Positions 8,912-17,115 of a stretch of 64,000 nucleotides of DNA are shown here, piece after piece (the first letter of the stretch is position 1; each line of letters opens with the position of its first letter). This DNA comes from DASUKM01 sp036278735 (GTDB lineage: Bacteria; Acidobacteriota; Vicinamibacteria; Vicinamibacterales; 2-12-FULL-66-21). The DNA lies in NCBI GenBank assembly GCA_036278735.1, contig DASUKM010000014.1, positions 1-64,000 on the forward strand. The letters are read 5' to 3'. The position numbers and the translations under genes were made by a program. Below the pieces are notes generated by a model. That model searched no databases, had not been told where the DNA came from, and worked only from the letters and a program-made list of their open reading frames with translations.

Positions 8912-10053
8912 TGCTGCCGTCCACCGAACGGCGGCTGTTCGGGCCGGGCCCGAGCCCGGTGGCGCCGCGCATCATGCGTGCGATGATCGCGCCGCCGCTC
9001 AGCCATCTCGATCCCGACATGGTCAAAATCCTCGACGATGTCCGGGCGAGATTGGCGCGGACGTTCCTGGCAGGCGATCAGGCGCTGACGCTGGCGGTCT
9101 CGGGGACCGGCACGGCCGGATCGGAAGCCGCGGTCGCAAACGTCACCGCGGCGGGCGCGCGCGTGCTCGTCGTCGTGACCGGGTACTTCGGCGAGCGGCT
9201 CGTCGAGATCTTCACGCGCTACGGCGCACGCGTGGAGCGCGTCGACGTCGAGTGGGGCCGCGCGTGCGATCCCGCGCGCGTCGAAGAGGCGCTGGGCCGG
9301 CACGGCGCCGACATCGTCGCGATGGTGCACGCAGAAACGTCGACGGGGGTCGCCAATCCGGTGCGGGACATCTGCGCGATCGCCGTGCGCCACGGCGCCC
9401 TCACGGTCGTCGACGCCGTCACGTCGCTCGGCGCGCAGCCGCTGCGCGTGGAAGACTGGCACGTGGACGTCTGCTTCAGTTGCACCCAGAAAGGGCTCGG
9501 CGCCCCCTCGGGGCTCGCGCCGATGGCCGTGTCTCCCCGAGCCCGGGAGCGCCGCGTACCCTGCCGCAGCTTTTATCTCGATCTGGCGCTGCTCGAGAGC
9601 TTCTGGGTGCACCGCAAGTATCACCACACGATTTCGGCGCCGCTCGTGTACGCGTTGCGCGAAGCGCTCCAGATGGTCGACGAAGAAGGACTCGAGGCGC
9701 GCTGGGCGCGGCATCAGGCGAATCACGAGATGCTCGTCGCCGGCCTCGAGGCGATCGGCGTCACGCTCCTGCCGCCGCCAGCCGAACGCCTGTGGTCGCT
9801 CAGCACGGTCGTCGTGCCCGACGGCATCGACGAAGCCGCCGTCAGGCGCCAACTGCTCGAGCGCTTCGACATCGAGATCGGCGCCGGTCTCGGACCGCTC
9901 GCCGGCCGCATCTGGCGCGTGGGCTTCATGGGTTCCGGCTCGACGCGTGCGTCGGTGCTGCTGTTCGTCCACGCCCTCGACGACGTGTTGCGTTCATGCG
10001 GGTACAGGGCTGGCGCTCGTGCGTCCGCCTCTGCCGCGGGCCGATCGCTGTAA
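8911..10053 (+). CDS. Class V aminotransferase, alanine/serine-glyoxylate type
   Basis: PLP-dependent fold-type I aminotransferase of 380 residues. The N-terminal GPGPSPVAPRIM is typical of serine-pyruvate/alanine-glyoxylate aminotransferases, as are SGTGTAGSEAA (phosphate-binding loop region), VDAVTSLGA (the aspartate that pairs with the PLP pyridine nitrogen) and the Schiff-base lysine Lys194 in SCTQKGLGAPSG. The HHTISAPLVYALREAL segment is characteristic of the same group. ATG 8911 overlaps the aldolase stop by one base; GTG 8908 is an alternative. Within the pair it probably transaminates the 2-oxo-acid or glyoxylate released by the aldolase. Related 2-aminoethylphosphonate-pyruvate aminotransferases cannot be excluded without modelling. 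Confidence 0.85.
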   Translation: MLPSTERRLFGPGPSPVAPRIMRAMIAPPLSHLDPDMVKILDDVRARLARTFLAGDQALTLAVSGTGTAGSEAAVANVTAAGARVLVVVTGYFGERLVEIFTRYGARVERVDVEWGRACDPARVEEALGRHGADIVAMVHAETSTGVANPVRDICAIAVRHGALTVVDAVTSLGAQPLRVEDWHVDVCFSCTQKGLGAPSGLAPMAVSPRARERRVPCRSFYLDLALLESFWVHRKYHHTISAPLVYALREALQMVDEEGLEARWARHQANHEMLVAGLEAIGVTLLPPPAERLWSLSTVVVPDGIDEAAVRRQLLERFDIEIGAGLGPLAGRIWRVGFMGSGSTRASVLLFVHALDDVLRSCGYRAGARASASAAGRSL

Positions 10054-10117
10054 ATAAGGACACCCCGATGACGGCCCGTTGAGTCGGGTCGGTACATCGG
10101 TTGCACTCCGGCGTTCC

Positions 10118-11578
10118 ATGGTGCGGACACGCCCTTCCGGTCTGGTCGCCGCCGCGGCCGTGGCGCTCGCGAGCGCCGCCGCCTGTGCGACCAATCCCGC
10201 GACAGGCCAGAAAGAAGTCTCGCTCATGAGCGAGGCGCAGGAGATCCAGCTCGGTCAGCAGGCCGATGCGGAAGTCCGCAAGCAGATGGGCGTGTACGAG
10301 GACCCCGCCCTGCAGCAGTACGTGCAGGCGATCGGCAAGCGGCTGGCCGCCGTCTCGGAGCGCTCGACGCTGCCGTGGCATTTCACCGTCGTGGATCAGC
10401 CCGCGGTAAACGCGTTCGCCCTGCCCGGGGGCTTCATCTACATCACGCGGGGCATTCTGCCGTTCCTCGACGACGAGGCGCAGCTTGCGGGCGTGCTGGG
10501 TCACGAGGTCGGGCACGTGACGGCGCGTCACGCCGCCGAACGATACACGCAGCAGACGACCACCGGCCTCGGCCTCGCGCTGCTCGGTATCTTCGTCCCC
10601 GAGACACGCCCGTTCCAGGGGCTGGCGCAACAGGCGGCCGGGCTGCTCTCGCTGAAGTACAGCCGCGACGACGAGCTGCAGGCAGACGCGCTCGGCGTGC
10701 GCTACGCCTCGCGCGCCGGATGGAATCCGGCCGGCGTGCAGCAGATGTTGACGACGCTGACGCGGATCGATCAGGCGAGCGGATCGAGCAAGGGGGTGCC
10801 GAACTGGCTGTCGACGCACCCCGCGTCGGCCGATCGCGTCGAGAAGGTACAGGCCGCCGTGAAGAAGGCGACGGCGCCGGCCGGCGCCGGTCCATTCGTG
10901 ACGAACCGGCCCGAGTACCTCGGGCACATCGACGGGGTCGTCTACGGCGACGAGCCGAGCCAGGGAATCGTACGCGGCAACCAGTTCCTCCACAAGGATC
11001 TGCGGATCGCGATGACCTTCCCCGACGGCTGGGACATCCAGAACACCGCGCAGCAGGTCGTCGCCAAGGCGCCCCGCGCCGATCGGTATCTGCTGCTGGA
11101 GCTCGTGCAGCAGCCGGCCGGATCGGTCGCGCAGATCGCGCAGGCGTCGATGGCGCAGGCCGGCTGGCAGCAACTGTCGGGCGCGCCCCGGCAGATCAAC
11201 GGCCTCGCCGCGTACGTCGGCACCTATCGCGGATCGATGCAGGGGCTGGGGCCGGTGGAAACGCTCGCGGCGCACATCGCGCACGATCCGAACGTGTTCG
11301 TGTTGGCTGGGGTCGCACCCGCCGGGCAGTTCGCGGCCGCGCAGCAGGCGTTCACCTCGACGATCCAGTCGTTCCGGTCGCTGTCGGCCGCCGAAGCCGA
11401 AGCGATTCGCGCGAATCGCGTGGAGCTGTACACCGTGCGCGCCGGCGACACCTGGACCTCGCTCGCCTCGCGCCACGGCGGAATCGTGAAGCCCGCGACG
11501 CTGGCGATCATGAACGATCACAATCCCGGCCAGCCGCCCGCCGCAGGCAGCCGCGTCAAACTCGTCGTCGCAGGCTAG
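10118..11578 (+). CDS. M48 family metalloprotease lipoprotein with C-terminal LysM
   Basis: Periplasmic zinc metalloprotease, 486 residues. ATG 10118 starts a lipoprotein signal peptide ending in ASAAAC, followed by ATNPATGQ, which is typical for BepA/LoiP-like M48 proteins; a TTG at 10079 only adds a non-signal extension. The zinc site is HEVGH at 129-133 with Glu186 in RDDELQAD as third ligand. After the protease domain (to about 260) comes an unassigned alpha/beta region containing YLGHIDGVVYGD, and residues 438-485 form a LysM peptidoglycan-binding domain (YTVRAGDTWTSLASRHG). The combination suggests envelope protein quality control held near the cell wall. It is followed directly by a heptamer array. 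Confidence 0.9.
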   Translation: MVRTRPSGLVAAAAVALASAAACATNPATGQKEVSLMSEAQEIQLGQQADAEVRKQMGVYEDPALQQYVQAIGKRLAAVSERSTLPWHFTVVDQPAVNAFALPGGFIYITRGILPFLDDEAQLAGVLGHEVGHVTARHAAERYTQQTTTGLGLALLGIFVPETRPFQGLAQQAAGLLSLKYSRDDELQADALGVRYASRAGWNPAGVQQMLTTLTRIDQASGSSKGVPNWLSTHPASADRVEKVQAAVKKATAPAGAGPFVTNRPEYLGHIDGVVYGDEPSQGIVRGNQFLHKDLRIAMTFPDGWDIQNTAQQVVAKAPRADRYLLLELVQQPAGSVAQIAQASMAQAGWQQLSGAPRQINGLAAYVGTYRGSMQGLGPVETLAAHIAHDPNVFVLAGVAPAGQFAAAQQAFTSTIQSFRSLSAAEAEAIRANRVELYTVRAGDTWTSLASRHGGIVKPATLAIMNDHNPGQPPAAGSRVKLVVAG

Positions 11579-11690
11579 CAGCAGCTTCCAGCCGCCAGCC
11601 GCGAGCCGCCAGCTTGCAGGGAAGCCCTTCTTCCTTTTAAAGCTGGAAGCTGGAAGCTGGAAGCTGGGAGCTGGAAGCTGCATAATCGCG
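11579..11690. repeat. Heptamer array, AGCTGGA family
   Basis: This fills the whole gap between the M48 gene and mtgA. AGCTGGA is repeated about five times at 11640-11680, and the left side holds the inverted form (GCTTCCAGC near 11584), so the transcript could fold. It ends about ten bases before the mtgA ATG. Confidence 0.8.
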
Positions 11691-11693
11691 GGC

Positions 11694-12521
11694 ATGCGAC
11701 AGTTCGGGCGCGTTCTGGCCGCGATCGCCGCGGTGGCGTTCGGGTGTGCGGCGTACCTGTACCTCACGTTGCCCGACGTCCGCCCGCTTCGCACGCAGGC
11801 GCCCGCGACGACGGCGTTCATGCAGTTGCGCGCACGCGAGGCTGCCGCGCACGGCGAGCGCGCGCGTCGGGCCGAACACTGGGTCCCGTACGCGCGCATC
11901 TCGCCGAACCTGAAGCGCGCCGTGCTCGTGGCCGAGGACAGCCGCTTCTGGCAGCACGGCGGGATCGATTTCGAGCAGGTGCGGGAGTCGATGGAGGTGA
12001 ACTGGGAGCGCGGCGAGTTCGCGCGGGGCGCGAGCACGATCACCCAGCAGCTCGCGAAAAATCTCTATCTGTCGCCGTCGAAGAATCCGGTTCGCAAGAT
12101 CCGCGAACTGCTCATCACCCGGCGACTCGAGGCGGAGCTGTCGAAGCAGCGGATCTTCGAGTTGTATCTGAACGTCATTGAATGGGGCGATGGCGTCTGG
12201 GGCGCGGACGCCGCCGCGCACCGGTACTTTCATACGTCCGCCGCGGCGCTGGATCCCGCGCAGAGCGCGCTGCTGGCCGCCGCGATCATCAACCCGCGGC
12301 TGCTCGACCCCGCCCACCCAGGCGCCCGCCTGCGGCGGCGCGAGCAGATGATCCTCCGCCGCATGGGGGCCGCCGCCCCGCCGCCGGTCGTCATCGAATC
12401 CGCCGCCCCGGCCCCTGTCCCGCCGCTCCCGGAACCCGCCGTCCTCCCCGCCCCCTCCGGCGCTCCGGCAACGCTCCCCGGCGCGCCCTTACCGGTGACC
12501 CGCAAGCCAGACGGCGGTTGA
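11694..12521 (+). CDS. mtgA: Monofunctional peptidoglycan glycosyltransferase MtgA
   Basis: GT51 enzyme that polymerises lipid II into glycan strands on the periplasmic face of the inner membrane. It has 275 residues, with an N-terminal membrane anchor (about residues 5-25). Family motifs are VLVAEDSRFWQHGGID with catalytic Glu81, GASTITQQLAKNLYLSPSK, and RIFELYLNVIEWGDGVWG. No transpeptidase domain follows; the last 55 residues are a Pro/Ala-rich tail, which is longer than in E. coli MtgA. The TGA stop lies in the first unit of a GAACCC heptamer array. The neighbours (M48-LysM, NlpC/P60) are also cell-wall genes. Confidence 0.92.
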   Translation: MRQFGRVLAAIAAVAFGCAAYLYLTLPDVRPLRTQAPATTAFMQLRAREAAAHGERARRAEHWVPYARISPNLKRAVLVAEDSRFWQHGGIDFEQVRESMEVNWERGEFARGASTITQQLAKNLYLSPSKNPVRKIRELLITRRLEAELSKQRIFELYLNVIEWGDGVWGADAAAHRYFHTSAAALDPAQSALLAAAIINPRLLDPAHPGARLRRREQMILRRMGAAAPPPVVIESAAPAPVPPLPEPAVLPAPSGAPATLPGAPLPVTRKPDGG

Positions 12522-12581
12522 ACCCCGAACCAACCCGGAACCCGGAACCCAACCCGGAACTCTGAACCCCCGAACCCTGAA
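12522..12581. repeat. Heptamer array, GAACCC family (copy 1)
   Basis: The gap between the convergent mtgA and ABC-permease stops is entirely CGGAACC/TGAACCC-type heptamers. The array begins within the mtgA stop codon and runs to the stop of the permease on the other strand. Confidence 0.8.
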
Positions 12582-13802
12582 CTACTCGAAACGCAGCGCC
12601 TCAATCGGATCCAGCGCCGCCGCTTTGGTCGCCGGGTACCATCCGAAGAACACGCCAATCGCACCCGCGACGCTGAACGACACGACGATGGCGGTCATCG
12701 AGACGTCGGTCGGCCACGCGAGAAAATTCGTGAGCGCCTGCGACATGCCCAGGCCCGTCAGGATGCCGAGCGCGCCGCCCGCGAGGCTGATCAGAAGCGC
12801 CTCCATCAGGAACTGCATCCGCACGTCGCGGCCGCGCGCCCCGATCGCGACGCGAATCCCGATCTCCCGCGTCCGCTCCGTGACCGACACGAGCATGATG
12901 TTCATGATCCCGATGCCCCCGACCAGCAGCGACACCGCCGCGATGCTCGCGAGCAGCGTCGTCATCGTCTGCGTCGACGCGCTCCGGACGTTGGCGATTT
13001 CCTCGAGCGTCCGGACGCGGAAGTCGTCGTCGCCGCCGGGGGGAATCTGGTGCCGGACGCGCAGCACCTGGGCGGCGTTCGCCGCGACGACGGGCACGAG
13101 CGCCGAGGTGGCGGCCGAAATGGTGATGTTGCTGACGTAGGTGACGCCCAGCAGCTTTTTCTGCACCGTGGTGTACGGCACGTAGACCACATCGTCCTGG
13201 TCCTGCCAGCCCTGCGACTGTCCCTTGCTCGTCAGCACGCCGACGATCCGGAACGGTTCCGAGCCGACGCGCATCGTCTGGCCGACCGGGTTCACGCCCG
13301 TGCCGAAGAGCATGTCGCGCACCATCGTGCCGATCACCGCCACCTTGGATTGGTGCAGGACCGCCTCGGGGCCGAAGAACGAGCCGTACTGGAGCGGCCA
13401 CGCGCGGATCAGCGGAAGATCGACGTCCGTCCCTTCGATCGACGTGTACCAGTTCTGACCGCCCGCGAGCACCTGCTTGTGCGTGTGGAGCCCGGCCGCC
13501 AGGTATTGCACGCCGTGCACCTGCTGCCGGATGGCCGCGGCGTCTTCCGCCGTGAGCTTGCTCGACGAGCCCATCCCGAGCCGCACGCCGCCCGACGTCC
13601 AGTTGCCGGCGCTGACGATGACCTCATTGGTGCCGGCCTGCTTGATCTGCGCTTCGATGGTCTTCTGGGCGCCCGTCCCGAGCGCCGTCATGCTGATCAC
13701 CGCCGCGACCCCGATGATCATCCCGAGCATCGTGAGGATGGTCCGGAGGAGGTTGCGGCGCAGGGCGACCAGGGCGACGTGGAGGAGGGTTCCAACGGGC
13801 AT
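12582..13802 (-). CDS. MacB/FtsX-type ABC transporter permease
   Basis: Inner-membrane permease of the MacB-type mechanotransmission family, 406 residues. The first membrane helix follows a short amphipathic start (about 20-45, LTMLGMIIGVAAVISMTAL). A large MacB_PCD periplasmic domain spans about 50-270, and the FtsX core has three helices in the last 130 residues, starting TTLLASIAAVSLLVGGIGIMNIMLVSV, with the conserved VTERTREIGIRVAIGAR loop. The EALRFE C-terminus is typical. No MacB ATPase or MacA-like adaptor is adjacent, so it is an orphan whose partner is encoded elsewhere. Likely export of small molecules or lipoprotein work is a family-level inference. Confidence 0.88.
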   Translation of the reverse strand: MPVGTLLHVALVALRRNLLRTILTMLGMIIGVAAVISMTALGTGAQKTIEAQIKQAGTNEVIVSAGNWTSGGVRLGMGSSSKLTAEDAAAIRQQVHGVQYLAAGLHTHKQVLAGGQNWYTSIEGTDVDLPLIRAWPLQYGSFFGPEAVLHQSKVAVIGTMVRDMLFGTGVNPVGQTMRVGSEPFRIVGVLTSKGQSQGWQDQDDVVYVPYTTVQKKLLGVTYVSNITISAATSALVPVVAANAAQVLRVRHQIPPGGDDDFRVRTLEEIANVRSASTQTMTTLLASIAAVSLLVGGIGIMNIMLVSVTERTREIGIRVAIGARGRDVRMQFLMEALLISLAGGALGILTGLGMSQALTNFLAWPTDVSMTAIVVSFSVAGAIGVFFGWYPATKAAALDPIEALRFE

Positions 13803-13867
13803 GATTCGATTCTACCTCCGCCACGCCTGAGCCCGGGAATCGCGGGTGCACAGTTTTTCTGTTCACC

Positions 13868-13897
13868 TTGACACCTTCCGGCGCAAGTCCGTATAGT
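13868..13897 (+). promoter_or_regulatory. Sigma-70 promoter for the HExxH gene
   Basis: TTGACA at 13868-13873 and TATAGT at 13892-13897 are separated by 18 bases, about 80 bases before the ATG at 13976. It is a near-consensus pair in otherwise GC-rich DNA. Confidence 0.6.
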
Positions 13898-13975
13898 CCC
13901 CTCGTCTCTGCTCCACAGCGACAAAGCGGCACGACGAGGACGCCGGCGGATGCACGTCCCGCCGGGCGTGTGCCT

Positions 13976-14788
13976 ATGATCAACTACACAGAGCGCATTG
14001 CGCTCCTGATGCAGGACGTTGTCGCCCGTACTCCCGCGCTTTCGTTCATCGACCTGGCGGAAGTACTCGTGTTCGGCCGCTTCGGCCGCCCCGATGCGGA
14101 AGGGGCCTTTGCCACCTGTCATTGCCTGACGCTGCCGGAAAGCGAACCGGGCTATTACTTCTGGCGTGACCGGGCGACCGGGCAGTTGACGCGCCGGTCG
14201 GAATGGTTCGTCACCAAGACGCCCGTTGTCCGCGTGGGCGCCACCCGCATCAAGTATTTGATCTCCTTCGTGCTGCCGCGGTTCTGCAATCAGAGCCTGA
14301 CGCGGTCGTGGAAGAAGGAGTTGTACCCGGACGGTCCGTCGTGGCTCGCCAAGCTCGACACGATCGTGCACGAGCTGTATCACATCGATCCGGCGACGTC
14401 GGGGCTGCGCCGAATCGTGCGCGCGGATGGTTCCTACTCGCCGCGATCGCACGGGCCGCGATTCTACGAAGAGGTGGCCGGCATCGTGCGCAGCTACCTC
14501 GCGTCGGCGCCGGACCCGGAGGCCTTCGACTTCCTCGAGCACGACTTCGCCATGCTCGAGCGGCGGACCGGCGGCGTGGCCGGCACGACCTTCCGCAATT
14601 TCCCCTCGTTCCCGCAGCGGTACATGGAGCAGATGGCCGAGGCGCCCCCCGAACCGCGGATCAAAGTCGAGCCGTTGAAGCCGCCGACGCAGCCCGTCGT
14701 CTACACGGAAGACGATCTGCACATCCGGCAGTTCACCGACTCGGGGGCCCGCCGCCTGACGCGGAAGGGGCAGCACTGCGCGGCGTGA
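13976..14788 (+). CDS. Putative cytoplasmic metallopeptidase (HELYH)
   Basis: Protein of 270 residues with a zinc-protease-like motif HELYH at 132-136 (IVHELYHIDPATSG), resembling the 'putative metallopeptidase' families related to phage and DUF proteins. No signal peptide or membrane segment is seen. Upstream residues contain an aromatic- and Cys-containing region (FATCHCLTL, FWRDRATGQLTRRSEWF); after the motif there is a His/Arg-rich HGPRFYEEVAGIVRSYLA helix that may supply the third ligand. ATG 13976 was chosen because the frame before it is not protein-like and a good promoter lies at 13868-13897. The 3' end overlaps the NlpC/P60 gene on the opposite strand by 56 bases. Function is unknown. 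Confidence 0.7.
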   Translation: MINYTERIALLMQDVVARTPALSFIDLAEVLVFGRFGRPDAEGAFATCHCLTLPESEPGYYFWRDRATGQLTRRSEWFVTKTPVVRVGATRIKYLISFVLPRFCNQSLTRSWKKELYPDGPSWLAKLDTIVHELYHIDPATSGLRRIVRADGSYSPRSHGPRFYEEVAGIVRSYLASAPDPEAFDFLEHDFAMLERRTGGVAGTTFRNFPSFPQRYMEQMAEAPPEPRIKVEPLKPPTQPVVYTEDDLHIRQFTDSGARRLTRKGQHCAA

Positions 14789-15317
14789 TCCGCCGCGCGC
14801 CGATGTAGCGGCTCGCCCAGTAAGCGGCGCTGAGCCGTTCCACTCGCACCTCGCCGCCTTCGCTGGGCGCGTGCACGAACTGCCCGCCGCCCAGCGCGAT
14901 GCCGACATGACTCGCACCCGGCGCCACGGTCGTGAAGAACACGAGATCGCCAGGCTCGACGCGATCGTCCGGCACGGGCTGCCCGGCGCGGAACTGCGCC
15001 GCCACCGTGCGCGGCACCTCGAGGCCGTGCTGCGCGAAGACGTACTCCACCAGTCCGCTGCAATCGAAGCCTGACGGATCGTCGCCTCCCTCGCGATAGC
15101 GCGTCCCCCGGAGCGCCAGCGCCGTGGTCGTGATCGCCTCGCCGGTGGCGTTGCCGGGAAGGCCGGCGTGGGACTCCGGCGGCCTCGCGGCGCCGGCCGC
15201 GGGACCGGGCTGCGGAAACGGCGATGGCACCGCTCCCGTCGACGCGCACCCGGCCCCCAGGCCCGCCACGACGAGTCCCGCCAGCACGCCGCCGATTGGG
15301 ACCACCCGCATCTGCAT
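14733..15317 (-). CDS. NlpC/P60 (C40) lipoprotein peptidase
   Basis: Predicted cell-wall gamma-D-glutamyl-diamino acid endopeptidase anchored as a lipoprotein, 194 residues. The signal peptide ends in a lipobox (GLGAGC, Cys24), followed by a Pro-rich linker to residue 55. The catalytic domain has Cys86 in SGFDCSGLVEYVF, His137 in ASHVGIALG and His149 in QFVHAPSEG, the full triad arrangement of the C40 family. The last 20 residues are a basic and low-complexity tail that overlaps the end of the convergent metallopeptidase gene. Probable role is peptidoglycan remodelling alongside MtgA and the M48-LysM protein. Confidence 0.9.
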   Translation of the reverse strand: MQMRVVPIGGVLAGLVVAGLGAGCASTGAVPSPFPQPGPAAGAARPPESHAGLPGNATGEAITTTALALRGTRYREGGDDPSGFDCSGLVEYVFAQHGLEVPRTVAAQFRAGQPVPDDRVEPGDLVFFTTVAPGASHVGIALGGGQFVHAPSEGGEVRVERLSAAYWASRYIGARRITPRSAAPSASGGGPPSR

Positions 15318-15344
15318 CTTCCAATCCCACTATCGGGTGGGGCG

Positions 15345-15450
15345 GGGTTTAGGCTTTAGGCTTTGGGCTTTAGGCTTTCGGAAGGCGTAAGGCATTCAGC
15401 CTAAGCCTAAAGCCCCCAAAGCCCAAAGCCCAACGCCCAAAGTCAGAGTC
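15345..15450. repeat. Heptamer array with inverted halves, GGCTTTA/TAAAGCC family
   Basis: About four GGCTTTA/G heptamers (15348-15378) are followed by a short spacer and then about five TAAAGCC/CAAAGCC heptamers (15405-15440). The two halves are reverse complements, so the region can form a long hairpin between the NlpC/P60 gene and the HNH gene, which diverge from it. Confidence 0.8.
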
Positions 15451-15492
15451 TGTCTAAACACCTGCAAACACTCTGTTTAGGCCCTCGTTCGC

Positions 15493-15522
15493 TTGACACG
15501 TTCGTACCCTATCGGGCACAAT
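15493..15522 (+). promoter_or_regulatory. Sigma-70 promoter for the HNH gene
   Basis: TTGACA (15493-15498) and CACAAT (15517-15522) are 18 bases apart. Transcription would start only a few bases before the ATG at 15534, so the message would be nearly leaderless. Confidence 0.5.
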
Positions 15523-15533
15523 GACTCAGGTTT

Positions 15534-16067
15534 ATGGAGCAAACGCTCCTGCTCAACGCCACGTACGAGCCGCTGAAGGTCGTCCACTGGCAGAAGGCGA
15601 TTACGCTCTGGTGCCAGGGGAAGGTCGAAGTCATTTCTGTGTACGACCGGGAGATCCGGTCGGTCTCGTTCAGCTTCAAGCTGCCGTCGGTGATCCGGCT
15701 GCTGCGGTACATCAAGATCAAGCGGCGGATCGACTACGTGCCGTTTTCGCGGGCGAACATCTACGCGCGCGACAACCACGCGTGCCAGTACTGCGGCCAG
15801 ACGTTTTCCACCTCCGACCTGACCTTCGATCATGTGGTGCCGGTCGCCCAGGGCGGCCGCAAGGACTGGGAGAACATCGTCACCTGCTGCATCCGGTGCA
15901 ACCGCCGCAAGGGCGGTCGGACGCCTGAGGAGGCAGGGATGCACCTCATCCGGGTGCCGCGGCGTCCGGACAAGGCGCCCGCCATCCGGATCACCATCGG
16001 TCTGCGGCACGCGCCGGAGACCTGGCGCGACTACTTCTACTGGAACCTCGAGCTCGACGAGACCTGA
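15534..16067 (+). CDS. HNH endonuclease-fold protein
   Basis: 177 residues. The HNH domain occupies about 80-135: CQYCGQ and CIRCNRRKGG are the two zinc CxxC pairs, LTFDHVVPVAQGG gives the catalytic Asp-His, and DWENIV supplies the central Asn. The first 75 residues (VLNATYEPL-type start, here LLNATYEPLKVVHWQKAI) match the widespread chromosomal 'HNH endonuclease' family found as a single copy in many Acidobacteria, Myxococcota and Cyanobacteria, so a housekeeping DNA-processing role is more likely than a homing or restriction nuclease. The next gene starts two bases after its stop. Confidence 0.88.
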   Translation: MEQTLLLNATYEPLKVVHWQKAITLWCQGKVEVISVYDREIRSVSFSFKLPSVIRLLRYIKIKRRIDYVPFSRANIYARDNHACQYCGQTFSTSDLTFDHVVPVAQGGRKDWENIVTCCIRCNRRKGGRTPEEAGMHLIRVPRRPDKAPAIRITIGLRHAPETWRDYFYWNLELDET

Positions 16068-16069
16068 CG

Positions 16070-17104
16070 GTGCCCGCTCTCGCGCCGTCCGGCCGGCTCA
16101 CCGGCGTGCATCCGCTCTGGGCGGTCGAAGGGGGCCTCGTCACGCTCGAGGGGACCGGCTTTTCCGTCGACCCCCAGCTCCCGTCGATTCTGATGGGTTC
16201 GGCCTCCGCGCGGATTGCGCACGCGAGTCCGACCTCGATTGGCGTGTTCGTTCCCTCGGGTCTCGAAGGGGGGACCACCGGCGTCCGGATCGAGGACGCG
16301 CCGGGCGAGACCGCGTACATCGAGGTGGGCGTGCCGTTCGCGACGGGCGTTCACCAGGTCGACAATCCGGCCTTCGACCGGCACGGCAATCTCTACGTCA
16401 CCTTCAGCGGGGCGCGCGGGCAGCAGTCGCCCGTGTCGATCTTCATCGTACGCCCCGACGGTTCGCGCGAGCCGTTCGTGACCGGCATTGCGAATCCCAC
16501 GTCGCTGGCCTTTCATCATGATGGGCGCCTGTTCGTCTCCAGCCGCTTCGACGGGAGCGTGTACGAGATCGATCCCGACGGCCGGCCGTCGCTGTTTGCG
16601 AGCGATCTCGGCGTGGCGTGCGGGCTCGCGTTTTCGCCCGACGGCGACCTGTTCGTCGGCGATCGGACCGGATCGATCCTGCGGGTGCGCGGCGGCTCGG
16701 CGGAGGCACGAGTGGTCGCCTCGCTGCCGGCGAGCGTCGCCGCCTTTCACCTCGCCTTCGGTCCGGACGGCTGTCTCTACGCGGCCGCTCCCACGCTGAG
16801 CACCAACGACGTCGTCTATCGCGTAACGATGGCCGGCGAGGTGTCGATCTGCTGCGGCGGTTTCGGCCGTCCGCAGGGGATCGCGTTCGACGCGGCCGGT
16901 CATCTCTATGTCGTCGACGCGCTGGCGGGCGCGAGCGCGATCTACCGGCTGCGCCTCGACCGCGCCGGCGAGCGGGAGCGGATTCTGTCGGGCGGCTCGC
17001 TCATCGGCCTCGCCTTCGATCCCCACGGCGGCGTCGCCGTTGCCTCGAGCGACACGGTCTACCGCCTGCGCGCCGACGTCCGCGGTCTCCTCCCGGTACA
17101 GTAG
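16070..17104 (+). CDS. TIG-domain plus six-bladed beta-propeller (SMP-30/NHL-like) protein
   Basis: 344 residues from a GTG two bases after the HNH stop. Residues about 8-85 form an IPT/TIG immunoglobulin-like domain (GVHPLWAVEGGLVTLEGTGF). The rest is a beta-propeller with repeated blade signatures such as NPAFDRHGNLYVTFSG, PTSLAFHHDGRLFVSS, GLAFSPDGDLFVGD and GIAFDAAGHLYVVDA, close to gluconolactonase/SMP-30 and NHL proteins. No signal peptide is seen, which is odd for a TIG protein and points to a cytoplasmic location or a missed start. A sugar-lactonase or sensing role would be a guess. It is probably co-transcribed with the HNH gene. Confidence 0.75.
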   Translation: MPALAPSGRLTGVHPLWAVEGGLVTLEGTGFSVDPQLPSILMGSASARIAHASPTSIGVFVPSGLEGGTTGVRIEDAPGETAYIEVGVPFATGVHQVDNPAFDRHGNLYVTFSGARGQQSPVSIFIVRPDGSREPFVTGIANPTSLAFHHDGRLFVSSRFDGSVYEIDPDGRPSLFASDLGVACGLAFSPDGDLFVGDRTGSILRVRGGSAEARVVASLPASVAAFHLAFGPDGCLYAAAPTLSTNDVVYRVTMAGEVSICCGGFGRPQGIAFDAAGHLYVVDALAGASAIYRLRLDRAGERERILSGGSLIGLAFDPHGGVAVASSDTVYRLRADVRGLLPVQ

Positions 17105-17115
17105 ACTCCGTTCCG

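Noticed and set aside
13976..14788. Phage origin for the HExxH protein
   Set aside because: It resembles some phage metallopeptidases but no phage structural genes, integrase or att sites are near; the only tyrosine recombinase in the window is a chromosomal XerC in its usual neighbourhood.
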